Under the pieces are notes generated by a model that saw nothing but the letters and a program-made list of their open reading frames with translations, did no database searches and was not told the DNA's origin. A DNA stretch of 64,000 nt, from contig CAZIPN010000006.1 in the NCBI GenBank assembly GCA_964541225.1, positions 13,497-77,496 on the forward strand. The letters run 5' to 3'. This DNA comes from CAZIPN01 sp964541225. GTDB taxonomy: Bacteria; Actinomycetota; Coriobacteriia; Anaerosomatales; JAAXUF01. Within the stretch, counting starts at the first letter, position 1. Each line of letters opens with the position of its first letter. Below, one piece after another: positions 7,387 to 16,741 of this stretch. A program made the translations under genes and the position numbers.

Positions 7387-8766
7387 ATGGCCGATATCTT
7401 GGATCGCCCGCGAACTTCAGCGAGCAATGGGCTCGATCGCGTCCAACCGCACAACCTTGAAGCTGAACAGGCGATTCTCGGTTCGATGTTCCTGTCTTCT
7501 GAAGCTGTCGAGGGCGCGCTCGCGGCTCTCGTGCCCGAAGACTTCATGCGCCCGGCGCATGCGCGAATCTTCTCGGCCATGTCAGATCTGTATTCGCGAT
7601 CGGTTCCGATCGACCATGTGTCTGTAGCGGATCGGCTAGAAGCGGTCGGCGATCTTGAAGCGGCGGGCGGAAAGCCCTACCTGCTCGATGTTACGGGCGT
7701 GCCTCCGACTGCGGCCAACTGGCCACGCTACGCAGACATCGTCAAACGCACGGCCACACTGCGCCAACTCATCGGCGCGGGAACCGAGATAGTCGCTCTG
7801 GGCTATGAAGCCCCTGACGACCTCGATGAAGTAATAGGCGACGCCGAGAAGATCATCTTCGACGTGACCAACAAGCGAGTTCAGTCCAACTTCAAGTTCA
7901 TCAACGAACTCCTCAAGGTTTCGTTCCGAGAGCTGGAGGAACTCGCCGAGGCGAAGCAGCACATCACCGGCGTACCGACTGGCTTCAAGGAACTCGACAA
8001 GCTGCTGGCCGGTTTGCACAAAGGCGATCTCGTTGTCTTGGCCGCGCGACCATCGGTGGGAAAGACTGCGCTCGCGCTCAACATCGCGGTGAACGCGGCC
8101 AAGGCCGGCACGTCTGTTGCGATCTTCTCGCTCGAAATGGGTGCCGAGCAACTCGTGCAGCGCGTGCTGTGCGCAGAAGCACGCATCAACTTGCAAGATG
8201 TGCGCACTGGCTACGTGAAGGATGCGGACTGGTACGCGATTCACAACGCGATGGGTAAGCTGGCCAACCTCGAATTCTACGTTGACGACACGCCGTCGAT
8301 CTCAATCCTTGAGCTTCGGGCCAAGGCTCGGCGGCAACTCCGCGACAAGCCCAAGGGCCTGATCGTTGTCGACTACCTCCAGCTCATGCAACCCCAGGGT
8401 CGTCGCTCGGAAAACAGGCAGACTGAAATCGCCGAGATCTCGCGGGGACTCAAGATTCTCGGCAAGGAGCTGGGCGTCCCGGTTCTTGCTCTGTCACAGC
8501 TTTCGCGCGCCGTTGAACAGCGAGCCGGCAAGCGTCCACAGCTCTCAGATCTCCGAGAATCCGGCGCGATCGAGCAGGATGCTGACGTCGTCATGTTCAT
8601 CGATCGCAACACGGATCCCCACGGCGAGGAGGATCAAGGCCGACCGCAGAAGGGCGTCGCGGAGATCATCGTGGCCAAACACAGGAACGGCCCCACAGGG
8701 CAGGTGCCGCTCGTGTTCATGGAGCGGTTCACGAAGTTCGTGGACTTCACGAGTCAAGCGCAGTGA
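7387..8766 (+). CDS. dnaB: replicative DNA helicase DnaB
   Basis: Hexameric 5'-3' helicase that unwinds DNA at the replication fork. The 459 residues comprise the N-terminal domain (PHNLEAEQAILGSMF near residue 22, a signature of DnaB), a linker, and the RecA-like C-domain with Walker A ARPSVGKTA (near residue 220), the LEMGAEQLVQR block, DYLQLM (Walker B region) and the SDLRESGAIEQDADVV motif. No intein is present. The ATG at 7387 follows a short gaggat box. It stands apart from the rplI operon by 362 bases and a terminator, so it probably has its own promoter. Confidence 0.97.
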   Translation: MADILDRPRTSASNGLDRVQPHNLEAEQAILGSMFLSSEAVEGALAALVPEDFMRPAHARIFSAMSDLYSRSVPIDHVSVADRLEAVGDLEAAGGKPYLLDVTGVPPTAANWPRYADIVKRTATLRQLIGAGTEIVALGYEAPDDLDEVIGDAEKIIFDVTNKRVQSNFKFINELLKVSFRELEELAEAKQHITGVPTGFKELDKLLAGLHKGDLVVLAARPSVGKTALALNIAVNAAKAGTSVAIFSLEMGAEQLVQRVLCAEARINLQDVRTGYVKDADWYAIHNAMGKLANLEFYVDDTPSISILELRAKARRQLRDKPKGLIVVDYLQLMQPQGRRSENRQTEIAEISRGLKILGKELGVPVLALSQLSRAVEQRAGKRPQLSDLRESGAIEQDADVVMFIDRNTDPHGEEDQGRPQKGVAEIIVAKHRNGPTGQVPLVFMERFTKFVDFTSQAQ

Positions 8767-8900
8767 GCAAGCCATCGCAGCGCTTCACATGATCATCGGG
8801 CCTACTTCGCTCCTGCGTCACGAGGGGCTTCGCGTTCATGTCGGCGGGCGAACGGGTACTGCTGGGATGATGTGTCCGCGACGGAGGGGGTGCTCTGCCA

Positions 8901-9398
8901 ATGGGCGATGACCTTCGCCGTTCTCGGCAGTGGGGCTGGCTTGCTGGGCTGCTGGCGGTCACGTTCATTGCGGCTGGTGTCGGGGCTTTCGCATCTGCCA
9001 ATGCGCCTGCGTTCTACCAGACGCTCGCCAAGCCCTCGTGGGCGCCGCCGCCCGTGGTGTTTGGGCCGGTGTGGTCAGTTCTCTATGTCCTCATCGCGGT
9101 CGCCGCTTGGCTTGTCGTTCGCGAGAGGGGCTGGAAGGCGGTTCGCGCGCAACTCGCACTCTTCCTCGTCCAGCTCATCGTCAACGCTGGCTGGACCTGG
9201 TTGTTCTTCGCGCTGCGCTCCGGCACTGCAGCCTTCTTCGACATCATCGTGCTGCTTGTCCTGGTGGCCATGATGGTAGGGGCATTCTGGCGCGTGCGGA
9301 CACTGGCGGGGGCATTGCTGCTGCCCTATCTCGGCTGGGTGGCATTCGCGTCACTGCTGACGTGGAGCGTGTGGTCACTCAACGCCTACCGACTGTAG
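8901..9398 (+). CDS. TspO/MBR family membrane protein
   Basis: Five-helix membrane protein of 165 residues. Diagnostic blocks are the first loop (KPSWAPPPVVFGPVWSVLY, residues about 40-58) and NAGWTWLFF near residue 98, both conserved in bacterial TspO and the mitochondrial translocator protein. Family members bind porphyrins and other ligands and are linked to tetrapyrrole and stress responses. No tetrapyrrole genes are nearby, so its ligand here is open. It appears to be a single-gene unit between dnaB and a lipoprotein gene. Confidence 0.92.
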   Translation: MGDDLRRSRQWGWLAGLLAVTFIAAGVGAFASANAPAFYQTLAKPSWAPPPVVFGPVWSVLYVLIAVAAWLVVRERGWKAVRAQLALFLVQLIVNAGWTWLFFALRSGTAAFFDIIVLLVLVAMMVGAFWRVRTLAGALLLPYLGWVAFASLLTWSVWSLNAYRL

Positions 9399-9539
9399 TG
9401 CAGTCGGCGTGATGTTTGCACACTGTGACGTGCGTCTCAGCGCAGCTCTTCTGACTGGCTGCCGAGAGTCCCTCGGCGTATTCTCATGACGAATCATCGA
9501 GACGCGTTCATCTCGGCGGTTGACAAGGAGGACTGGGCG

Positions 9540-10094
9540 ATGTCGCAAAGGAAGCTCCTACACGTTCTTGGACTGGTCGCGCTGTCGGTCTTCTGCGTGG
9601 TCGCCGTGAGCGCCTGCACGATCGATGTACCGGCTTCGTCGGGCAAGGTCATCTCGGACTCGACAGGGACTGCGACCGCGCCCGGTACCACGAGCACGAA
9701 CAACCAACCCGCGCCGAACCCGAAGATCCCGCAGGTGAGCAAGGTTCTTCCTGCCGCCGTCAAAGGGGAACTTCCACCGATGGGATTCTGGGCGGTCTGG
9801 TGTGTATCGTCGAGAACCGCGGCCGGTGTGGTCCCGACCCGACAGCGTCTACAATCTCAGGGGTTCCCGACCGGAGTGGCATACACGCCCGAATGGGAGA
9901 AGCTCAATCTCAGCCCGTGGTACGTGCTGTTCATCGGCCCGTACGGAACCAAGGCGGATGCCAACAAGGCGCTCGGCGTAGCCAAGTCGCTCGGGTACAA
10001 GGGATTCTATGTGCAGTTCTCGGGCCCGACGACGGTCGACGAGGGAGCCGGCTTCGTCAAGAGCGGTGTTCCTCGCGACCAGGTGTCCCCCTGA
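9540..10094 (+). CDS. lipoprotein with SPOR-like domain
   Basis: Predicted secreted lipoprotein of 184 residues. An N-terminal hydrophobic helix ends in a lipobox-like VAVSAC. A Ser/Thr/Pro linker follows, and then a C-terminal SPOR-like domain (about residues 85-165) with paired segments ending in WYVLFIGPYGTKADANKAL and YVQFSGP. SPOR domains bind denuded glycan strands of peptidoglycan, so a cell-wall or division-site role is likely but unproven. The start at 9540 is chosen for the aaggaggac Shine-Dalgarno 7 bases upstream. Confidence 0.72.
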   Translation: MSQRKLLHVLGLVALSVFCVVAVSACTIDVPASSGKVISDSTGTATAPGTTSTNNQPAPNPKIPQVSKVLPAAVKGELPPMGFWAVWCVSSRTAAGVVPTRQRLQSQGFPTGVAYTPEWEKLNLSPWYVLFIGPYGTKADANKALGVAKSLGYKGFYVQFSGPTTVDEGAGFVKSGVPRDQVSP

Positions 10095-10170
10095 GATCCT
10101 CACCCACGCCGAGGGCACAGCGTTCGCACTCACCACATTCTCTTGATCGCCGAGTGGAGAGAAGGATTTC

Positions 10171-11574
10171 GTGAGCTCTGAGGCCTACGAGGTCGTGATT
10201 ATCGGCGCGGGACCTGCCGGCATCTTCGCTGCGCTTGAACTTGCGCGCCTCGGCATCACCGACGTGCTCATCGTAGAGAAGGGGCATCCGATCTCCAAGC
10301 GTCGCTGCCCTGCTCGGAGCAGATCGTGCGTCAGCTGCACCACGTGCGACATCATGACCGGGTGGGGAGGCGCTGGCGCGTTCTCGGACGGCAAGCTGAC
10401 GCTGACGACCGAGGTTGGAGGGTGGCTCGGCGACTACGTGCTCGGCGATGATTTCGAGCGACTTCTCGAGTATGCCGACGGACTGTGGGTCGAGCACGGC
10501 GCAACGGCAGAAGTACACGGCCCCGATCTGGCACTCGTCGGTGATCTCGAGCGCGAAGCGGCGCATGCGGGGATGACCCTCGTGCCGATGCGTATTCGGC
10601 ACCTCGGCACGGACCGCTCGCCCGAGATCCTGGACGCGATGCGCGCCGTCTTGGAGTCTGCGGGGGTCACGATCCGAACGGATACCGCCGCCGCTCAGGT
10701 ACTTGCCGATGACGGTCGTGTAACTGGAGTCGGGCTTGCCGATGGCACGGTGGTCTCGGCGCGCTCGGTCATTGCCGCTCCCGGCCGAGAAGGCGCCGAC
10801 TGGCTCGCCGAGCAGTCCCACGCCCTGGGGCTGGAGCTTGTGAACAACGCTGTGGACATCGGAGTGCGGGTTGAATGTCCGGCTCAGGTCACGAAGCGGC
10901 TCACCGACGCGCTGTATGAGGCAAAACTGCTCTACCGCACCACGGCGTTCGGCGACAAAGTCCGCACGTTTTGCATGAACCCGTACGGCGAGGTCACGAC
11001 GGAAAGCTACGGCGACGTTGTCACCGTCAACGGCCACAGCTACGCGGGAGCCAAGACGGAGTACACCAACTTCGCGGTGCTCGTGAGCCAGCGCTTCACC
11101 GAGCCGTTCCGTGACCCGATCACGTACGGACGCTCAATCGCCAAGCTCGCCAATCTGCTTGGAGACGGGATTCTCGTGCAGCGAATCGCCGACTTGCGGG
11201 CCGGCCGGCGTTCGACTCCCGATCGCGTAGCGGAGTCGCTCTCCAAACCCACGCTTGCCGACGCCACGCCTGGGGATCTCTCGGCAGTTCTGCCGTATCG
11301 GCATCTCACCGACATCATCGAGTTCCTCGATGCGATGGAGGCGCTGGCACCCGGTATCACGGGGCCGGGCACGCTACTGTACGGCGTGGAGGTCAAGTTC
11401 TACAGCTCGCGCGTGCAGGTCTCATCCGAACTCGAGACGCAGATCCGAGGCCTCTACGCGATTGGTGATGGAGCCGGCATTACGCGGGGTCTCTTGCAGT
11501 CGAGCGCGAGCGGCGTCGTGGCAGCACGCGCCGTGGCCACGCGGACGTCACTGCCTGATAGGGCGAGCACCTGA
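10171..11574 (+). CDS. FAD-dependent dehydrogenase (COG2509-type)
   Basis: Flavoprotein of 467 residues with an N-terminal dinucleotide-binding Rossmann motif GAGPAG (residues 12-17) and an acidic second strand (IVEKG). A cysteine cluster (C46, C53, C56, C59) directly follows, leading into GWGGAGAFSDGKL. The C-terminal GDGAGITRGLLQSSASG block is a typical FAD-binding end. These features match the uncharacterised FAD-dependent dehydrogenases of COG2509. Substrate unknown; the cysteines could hold a metal or Fe-S centre. The start is GTG at 10171 after a gaaggat box. It converges with the efflux operon. Confidence 0.85.
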   Translation: MSSEAYEVVIIGAGPAGIFAALELARLGITDVLIVEKGHPISKRRCPARSRSCVSCTTCDIMTGWGGAGAFSDGKLTLTTEVGGWLGDYVLGDDFERLLEYADGLWVEHGATAEVHGPDLALVGDLEREAAHAGMTLVPMRIRHLGTDRSPEILDAMRAVLESAGVTIRTDTAAAQVLADDGRVTGVGLADGTVVSARSVIAAPGREGADWLAEQSHALGLELVNNAVDIGVRVECPAQVTKRLTDALYEAKLLYRTTAFGDKVRTFCMNPYGEVTTESYGDVVTVNGHSYAGAKTEYTNFAVLVSQRFTEPFRDPITYGRSIAKLANLLGDGILVQRIADLRAGRRSTPDRVAESLSKPTLADATPGDLSAVLPYRHLTDIIEFLDAMEALAPGITGPGTLLYGVEVKFYSSRVQVSSELETQIRGLYAIGDGAGITRGLLQSSASGVVAARAVATRTSLPDRAST

Positions 11575-11619
11575 CCAGCTGCCCGTCTTGCTCCCAACCC
11601 GCCGAAGCCACGTCCGCCT

Positions 11620-12741
11620 CTACTCCGAGAGCCGCTTGCTGAAGCGCGTGACTGCGACGCCGAAGATAACGATAGCGAAGGCAACCATTGCCAGCAGTGG
11701 GGTCGAGAGATCAGCGATGCTGGCGCCTTTGAGGAACGCGCCTCGCATCACCACCAGCGCGTAGCTGAGCGGGATGAGATAGGTAAGCGGAACGACGGCT
11801 GGCGGCATCGACTCAATTGGGAAGATGAAGCCGGATAGCACCATGGTCGGCAAGATGATGAACATGATGGTCTGCTGCGCCTGTTGCTGCGTCTTGGACA
11901 CGAGCGACACGAGGAGGCCGATGCCGATCGACGTGAGCATGAACAATCCCAGCCCGACCACGACGGTGATGACCGCGCCGTTGAACGGGACTCTGAACCA
12001 GTAGCGTCCCACGACCGCCACGAAGGCGGACTGCACGGTAGCTACCGCGACATAGGGAAGGACCTTGCCGACAAGATACTCGCCGCGAGTGATGGGGGTG
12101 ACGAGCATCTGCTCCAGCGTGCCGCGTGCGCGTTCTCGCACGACCGCCTGGCTCATGATGGCGCCCATCGAGATCAGCAAAATGGCGCCGATGAGCCCCG
12201 GGATCATCGCGTTGACCGCCTTGAGCGATGGATTGAACATCACTCGAACGCGGGAGTCGAGGGACGGCCCGCGCGCTTCTTTGGCCGCCAAGCCAAGTTG
12301 TCGACGGTTGAACTCCGCGATGATCTGCGCGGCGTAGCTGCTCGCCACCGACGCGGTCTTGCTGTCGGCGCCATCAACGACGATCCCGATCGGAACGGTC
12401 TGGCCTTTGTCGATCGAGTCGCTCATGCCCGCCGGAATGACAATCCCTACTTGGGCCCGTCCGCCATCGATGAGCGGCGTGAGTTCGCTCTCACTCGAGG
12501 GGTGCTCGGCGAGCACGAAGTACCCACTCGCGGAGAACGAATTGGCAAGCTGCTGAGACAGCTCAGTGTGGTCGAGATCGACGATGGCTGTCGGCAAGTT
12601 TCGAACATCACTGCCGACAACGTATCCGAAGAGCAGCAGCTGCAGGATCGGCATCACGAACGTCAGCCTCAGTAGCAGCGGATCGCGCCTCAGCTGCAGG
12701 ATCTCCTTCCACATGATCAGTTTCGTCCGGCGCCACGTCAT
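11620..12741 (-). CDS. ABC-2 type efflux permease (second pair, YhhJ/YbhR-like)
   Basis: Membrane subunit of an ABC exporter, 373 residues. It has one N-terminal helix (residues 22-42, reading VMPILQLLLFGYVVGSD), a large extracytoplasmic domain, and five helices after residue 175 holding the family block REREARGTLEQMLVTPI-like (RERARGTLEQMLVTP). It is clearly paralogous to the product of 15617-16735: both begin MxWRRxxLxxWKE and share FGYVVGSDxRNL. The start at 12741 overlaps the stop of the preceding permease (ATGA) and has an aggag box; an upstream in-frame ATG is ignored. Last gene of the operon. Confidence 0.88.
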   Translation of the reverse strand: MTWRRTKLIMWKEILQLRRDPLLLRLTFVMPILQLLLFGYVVGSDVRNLPTAIVDLDHTELSQQLANSFSASGYFVLAEHPSSESELTPLIDGGRAQVGIVIPAGMSDSIDKGQTVPIGIVVDGADSKTASVASSYAAQIIAEFNRRQLGLAAKEARGPSLDSRVRVMFNPSLKAVNAMIPGLIGAILLISMGAIMSQAVVRERARGTLEQMLVTPITRGEYLVGKVLPYVAVATVQSAFVAVVGRYWFRVPFNGAVITVVVGLGLFMLTSIGIGLLVSLVSKTQQQAQQTIMFIILPTMVLSGFIFPIESMPPAVVPLTYLIPLSYALVVMRGAFLKGASIADLSTPLLAMVAFAIVIFGVAVTRFSKRLSE

Positions 12742-13883
12742 GCTTGCTCCTGCCTTCGGTTCAGGATCGCCGAAAGACCCAGTCCGACGGCCGCGTAGAT
12801 GACTAGCCACACGACCTGGATCCCAAGTACGTTCCAGCTTGTGCCGCGCAAGAACACGCCCCGTGCGATCTCAACCATGAAGCGAGCGGGGAAGAGGCAC
12901 GACACGACCTGTAGCCAGACGGGGATCGATCCAAGGGGCCACGCGAGTCCCGACAGCATGAAGCCAGGCAGAAACGAGATGAGGAGGGCGATGAGGTTCG
13001 CCGATTCGATCGAAGGTGCCATCGCCGAGATCACAAGCCCGATCGAGAGCGAGCACAGGATGAACAGGAACATGCCGACGGCAAGGACCGCGACGTCGCC
13101 TCTGAGAGGCACCTGGAACACCAGCAGCGAGACTGCGGTGATCCCCAGTGTGTCCACGAACCCGAGAAGCGCCCAAGGCAGCACCTTGCCGAGGATGAGT
13201 TCCGAGTGCCGAAGCGGGGACTCAAGCATCTGCTCTAAGGTGCCGAATTCGCGTTCCCGCACGAGGGTCACGGCGGTCTGCTGAACCGTGACGATCATGA
13301 TGATGACGACCATCAGACCCGGGATCAGGAATTCGGCGCTCCGTCTGTCTGGGTTGTACCAGTCGCGTACGCGCGGTTCGAGCTGGCCGACGCCAGAGAA
13401 AGACGTCCCCCGCGCCTCGGCCCAGCTCACCAGGATCTGGCGGGACCACACGTTGTTGAGGGCGACGGCGTAGGCCTGACCGAGCTGTGCCGAGTTTGGC
13501 TCGCTGCCATCAACAAGGACTGCGGCCCGACCCTTCCCGCCAGAGGCAATGGCATCCTCATAGCCCGGAGCGATCACCACGGCGACGCGGGCCACGCTGC
13601 GGTTGAAGGCGCGATCGACGCCGGACAGATCGGGGACCGCGCCAACGATCCGAAAGAAGCCCGAGCGCCCCATGGCTTGGACGTATCCGCGACTGGCAAC
13701 AGTGTTGTCCTGATCGAGAACAACCGCAGGCACATTGCGCACGTCGAAGCTGATCGCGTAGGCGAAGAGCAGAAGCTGGAAGAGCGGCATGACCAGAACG
13801 GTGACGATCATTCGCCAGTCGCGAACGATATGCAGGAACTCCTTGCGCGCAATTGCCACGATGCGTCTGATCGAGGCTGGCAC
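12738..13883 (-). CDS. ABC-2 type efflux permease (second pair, YbhS-like)
   Basis: ABC-2 permease of 381 residues with an N-terminal IARKEFLHIVRDWR motif, a helix, an extracytoplasmic domain (about 60-180) and five C-terminal helices including VREREFGTLEQMLESP. It is paralogous to the protein of 16742-17869, which shares IARKEFxHIxRD, YAxSFD and the VREKETGTYEQL equivalent. It overlaps the next permease by four bases, so the two should form a heterodimeric channel. The TetR gene ends 18 bases upstream. Confidence 0.88.
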   Translation of the reverse strand: MPASIRRIVAIARKEFLHIVRDWRMIVTVLVMPLFQLLLFAYAISFDVRNVPAVVLDQDNTVASRGYVQAMGRSGFFRIVGAVPDLSGVDRAFNRSVARVAVVIAPGYEDAIASGGKGRAAVLVDGSEPNSAQLGQAYAVALNNVWSRQILVSWAEARGTSFSGVGQLEPRVRDWYNPDRRSAEFLIPGLMVVIIMIVTVQQTAVTLVREREFGTLEQMLESPLRHSELILGKVLPWALLGFVDTLGITAVSLLVFQVPLRGDVAVLAVGMFLFILCSLSIGLVISAMAPSIESANLIALLISFLPGFMLSGLAWPLGSIPVWLQVVSCLFPARFMVEIARGVFLRGTSWNVLGIQVVWLVIYAAVGLGLSAILNRRQEQA

Positions 13884-13901
13884 AGCATCTCCCGTCAGGC
13901 T

Positions 13902-14612
13902 CTAGGCGTTCTTCCTCGTAGGTTCCCAGCCCATAATCGCGAGGACTGCATGTACCAACGCATCATCTCGCGCGGGTTGTCCGAAGATTGCCGATGTGGT
14001 CGTGTACCCAATGAGCAAGCTCACGAAGACGCGCACCAAGTCATCGATCGTCTCGGCGGAACGGTTGATACCAAGATCGGCGTCGATACGCGGTACCAGC
14101 TCACGCAACGCCGCCATCATCGGATCAGTGAGATGCTGGCGCAACGATGAGATGAAGGTCTCATTGTGCGGGGCCGCATGAAAGAGCGCGTGCATGACTT
14201 CGCCAGGATATGGCTCCGCGAGCGGAGTCTCCTGATTCTTCGCAGCCGCCTCCTTGGCGGCCTTCTTTCTGGCGGCGACCTCTCGTCTGAACTCCACGAG
14301 CGCCTGCAGCGAGGCCACGAGGTTGTCGCCGTTGACCGTGCTCAGGGCTGTGCGCAACTGCCCAACGATATGATCGCCAGCTGTTGCTACGATATCGGTG
14401 AGCAAGGCCTCCTTGCTCTCGTAGTGCCGGTAGATCGCTGGTTCGCTGACGCCAACGCGCGTGGCGATCTCGCGCATAGTACCGGCCTCGTAGCCCTTCT
14501 CGCCGAAGACCGCGAGTGCGGCGTCCATGATGTCACCGCGCCGACCTTCTTCGACGAACTTCGTGAAGTAGGGCGCGACAGGCACATGCTGTGATCTGCG
14601 AGGACACACCAT
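13902..14612 (-). CDS. TetR-family transcriptional regulator of the efflux operon
   Basis: One-component repressor of 236 residues. The N-terminal helix-turn-helix (residues 45-64: TMREIATRVGVSEPAIYRHY) is a textbook TetR motif, and the C-terminal ligand domain is variable, with an unusual Lys/Ala-rich insertion near residue 115. The gene sits inside the operon, its ATG overlapping the TGA of the ABC ATPase, so it is co-expressed with the transporter. It probably binds the palindrome at 21123-21140 in the operon promoter and is released by an exported compound; that link is inferred from position. Confidence 0.88.
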   Translation of the reverse strand: MVCPRRSQHVPVAPYFTKFVEEGRRGDIMDAALAVFGEKGYEAGTMREIATRVGVSEPAIYRHYESKEALLTDIVATAGDHIVGQLRTALSTVNGDNLVASLQALVEFRREVAARKKAAKEAAAKNQETPLAEPYPGEVMHALFHAAPHNETFISSLRQHLTDPMMAALRELVPRIDADLGINRSAETIDDLVRVFVSLLIGYTTTSAIFGQPARDDALVHAVLAIMGWEPTRKNA

Positions 14613-15598
14613 CAGGCGCGCCCTCCTTGCAGCCCAACCAAGTGCACAAATGCATCCTCAAGCGTTGGTTCGACGATCTCGGCGTGCGTGACGTCGAAGC
14701 CTCGTTCCGCGAGAAACGCGGGCAGAGCCGCCTCATCGGCAGAGTGCTCGCCGACATTCGCATTCACGAGCGCGCCTTGCATGTACGCTTCGGTGACGAG
14801 CGGGTGCTCGCCGAGGGCCGCAAGCGCGCTTTCGCCGTCGGCCACTTCGAGCTGCACGATTGTGTCTGCGGCAAGCTCGGACTTGATCTCTTGTGGCGTT
14901 CCCTGGGCGATGATCGTGCCGCGGTAGATGAACGCCAGCCGGTTGCAGTGGGTTGCTTCGTCCATGTAGTGCGTCGTGACGAACAGCGTGACGCCCTGGC
15001 TTGCGAGGTCGTAGAGAAGCTCCCAGAACTGGCGGCGGGCGTTGGGGTCGACGCCAGAGGTTGGCTCGTCGAGGAAGATGAGCTTGGGCTCGTGGATCGT
15101 GGCGCAGCCGAGTGCGAGTCGCTGTTTCCAGCCAACCGACAAGTTCTTGGTCAGTTCGCCCTCGCGGCCTTCGAGGTCCGCCATTCTCAGTATGTAGGTG
15201 CGTCGCTCGCGGAACTTCTCATCGGTGAGGCCGTAGACCCCCGCGTAGAAGCGCAGGTTCTCATCAACCGTCAAGTCCTCGAACAGCGAGAACTTCTGCG
15301 ACATGTAGCCGATGTTCAGGCGCACCTGCTCGGCTTGGGCATCGATGTCGTAGCCCATGACGCTCGCGCCGCCGGAGGTAGGCGCGATCGTCCCGCAGAG
15401 CATGCGGATGGTCGTCGACTTGCCAGAGCCGTTCGGACCAAGGAAGCCGAAGATCTCGCCGCGCTTGACGGTGAAGCTGATTGAGTCGACAGCCGCGAAG
15501 TCGCCGAAGGTCTTGCGCAGCCCGCGCACGTCAATAGCGAGGCTGTCGTCCGTGGGTTGCTCGGCAACTTGTGTGCTCTTTGACCAGGGGAAACGCAT
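14612..15598 (-). CDS. ABC exporter ATPase with non-canonical signature motif
   Basis: Cytoplasmic nucleotide-binding subunit, 328 residues. Walker A is GPNGSGKST (54-62), the Q-loop is YMSQKFSLF (98-106), Walker B is LIFLDEP (173-179) and the switch histidine is in TTHYMDEA. The signature is LSVGW (153-157) rather than LSGGQ, a form also seen in one half of YbhF/YhiH-type fused ATPases. A C-terminal domain of about 80 residues resembles other drug-export ATPases. It lies 19 bases after the preceding permease stop and overlaps tetR by ATGA. Confidence 0.93.
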   Translation of the reverse strand: MRFPWSKSTQVAEQPTDDSLAIDVRGLRKTFGDFAAVDSISFTVKRGEIFGFLGPNGSGKSTTIRMLCGTIAPTSGGASVMGYDIDAQAEQVRLNIGYMSQKFSLFEDLTVDENLRFYAGVYGLTDEKFRERRTYILRMADLEGREGELTKNLSVGWKQRLALGCATIHEPKLIFLDEPTSGVDPNARRQFWELLYDLASQGVTLFVTTHYMDEATHCNRLAFIYRGTIIAQGTPQEIKSELAADTIVQLEVADGESALAALGEHPLVTEAYMQGALVNANVGEHSADEAALPAFLAERGFDVTHAEIVEPTLEDAFVHLVGLQGGRA

Positions 15599-15616
15599 GA
15601 TACCTCGTGCTTTCTG

Positions 15617-16735
15617 CTAGTCGGCGAGGCGCTTGTGGAAACGCGACAAGCCGAGGAAGAAGATGCCGACGGAAAACGCGCCCATCGCCACGAACTGGAA
15701 CCACAGTTCGGAGAAGGACGAGCCCTTCATGAAGTTCGAACGGACGATAACTAGGATGTAGCGAAGCGGGATCAGGTAGGTCAGGTAGTAGAGCCACGTC
15801 GGGAATGCCTCAACCGGAAACATGAAGCCAGACAGCATCATCTGCGGCATCTGCATCAGCTGCGATGTCTGCTGGGCCTGCTGACGGTTGGTTGAGATGA
15901 GCGAGACGAGCATGCCGATGCCCAGAGCCGAGAGCATGAACAGCATCAGGCCGCTGGCGATAACGATCAGCGAGCCGTGGAACGGAACCTGGAACCACAA
16001 GATGCCGATCACGAACACGATGACGACCTGAATGGCCGCGATACCCACGTAGGGCAGCAGCTTGCCGAGAAGGTAGTCGGTTCGGCCGATCGGGGTCACG
16101 AACAGCTGCTCGAGTGTTCCTCGCTCGCGTTCTCTCACGATCGCTTGCGACATGACGTTTGAGGTCGACATCAGCAGGATGAATGCGAGTAGTGCGGGGA
16201 CCATCGTGTTGATGTTGCGCATCGTGGGGTTGTAAAGAACTCGCACCTGCGCGTTGACGCCGCCGGCCTGCGTGGCACTCGGCCTGGGATAGAACTCGCT
16301 GTTGAGGTCGTTGATGATGCCGCCAGCGTAGCCGTTGGCTTGTCCGCTCGATCGGCTGTCAGAACCGTCGATGACGATGCCGATCTGCGTCGGCCTCTTC
16401 TCGCGAATCGCGTCGGAGAACCCCTTGGGGATTTCCAGCGCGATCACCGCTTTGCCGCCGTCCATCATCTTCTTGAGGGCGGTCTCGCTATCCGGCTCGC
16501 CTGCGAGCACGAAGTAGCCGGAATGCACGAACGCATCGACCACCCGCTGGGATTGAGGTGAGTGGTCCGAGTCAAGGACGGCAAGCTTCAAGTTGCGGAT
16601 GTCGCTTCCCACTACGTAGCCAAAGACGATAAGCATCATGACCGGCATGATCAGCATGATGCGGATCATGGATCGATTGCGAAGGAGTTCCGTGTATTCC
16701 TTCCAGACAAGAAGACGGATTCTGCGCCAAGACAT
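15617..16735 (-). CDS. ABC-2 type efflux permease (first pair, YhhJ/YbhR-like)
   Basis: Permease of 372 residues starting MSWRRIRLLVWKEY, with an N-terminal helix containing FGYVVGSDIRNL, a large outer domain and five C-terminal helices with VRERERGTLEQLFVTPIGR. It is paralogous to 11620-12741. It follows the other permease of its pair by 6 bases. Two ABC-2 subunits beside each ATPase fit the heterodimeric YbhS/YbhR arrangement of E. coli. Confidence 0.9.
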   Translation of the reverse strand: MSWRRIRLLVWKEYTELLRNRSMIRIMLIMPVMMLIVFGYVVGSDIRNLKLAVLDSDHSPQSQRVVDAFVHSGYFVLAGEPDSETALKKMMDGGKAVIALEIPKGFSDAIREKRPTQIGIVIDGSDSRSSGQANGYAGGIINDLNSEFYPRPSATQAGGVNAQVRVLYNPTMRNINTMVPALLAFILLMSTSNVMSQAIVRERERGTLEQLFVTPIGRTDYLLGKLLPYVGIAAIQVVIVFVIGILWFQVPFHGSLIVIASGLMLFMLSALGIGMLVSLISTNRQQAQQTSQLMQMPQMMLSGFMFPVEAFPTWLYYLTYLIPLRYILVIVRSNFMKGSSFSELWFQFVAMGAFSVGIFFLGLSRFHKRLAD

Positions 16736-16741
16736 GCGCGA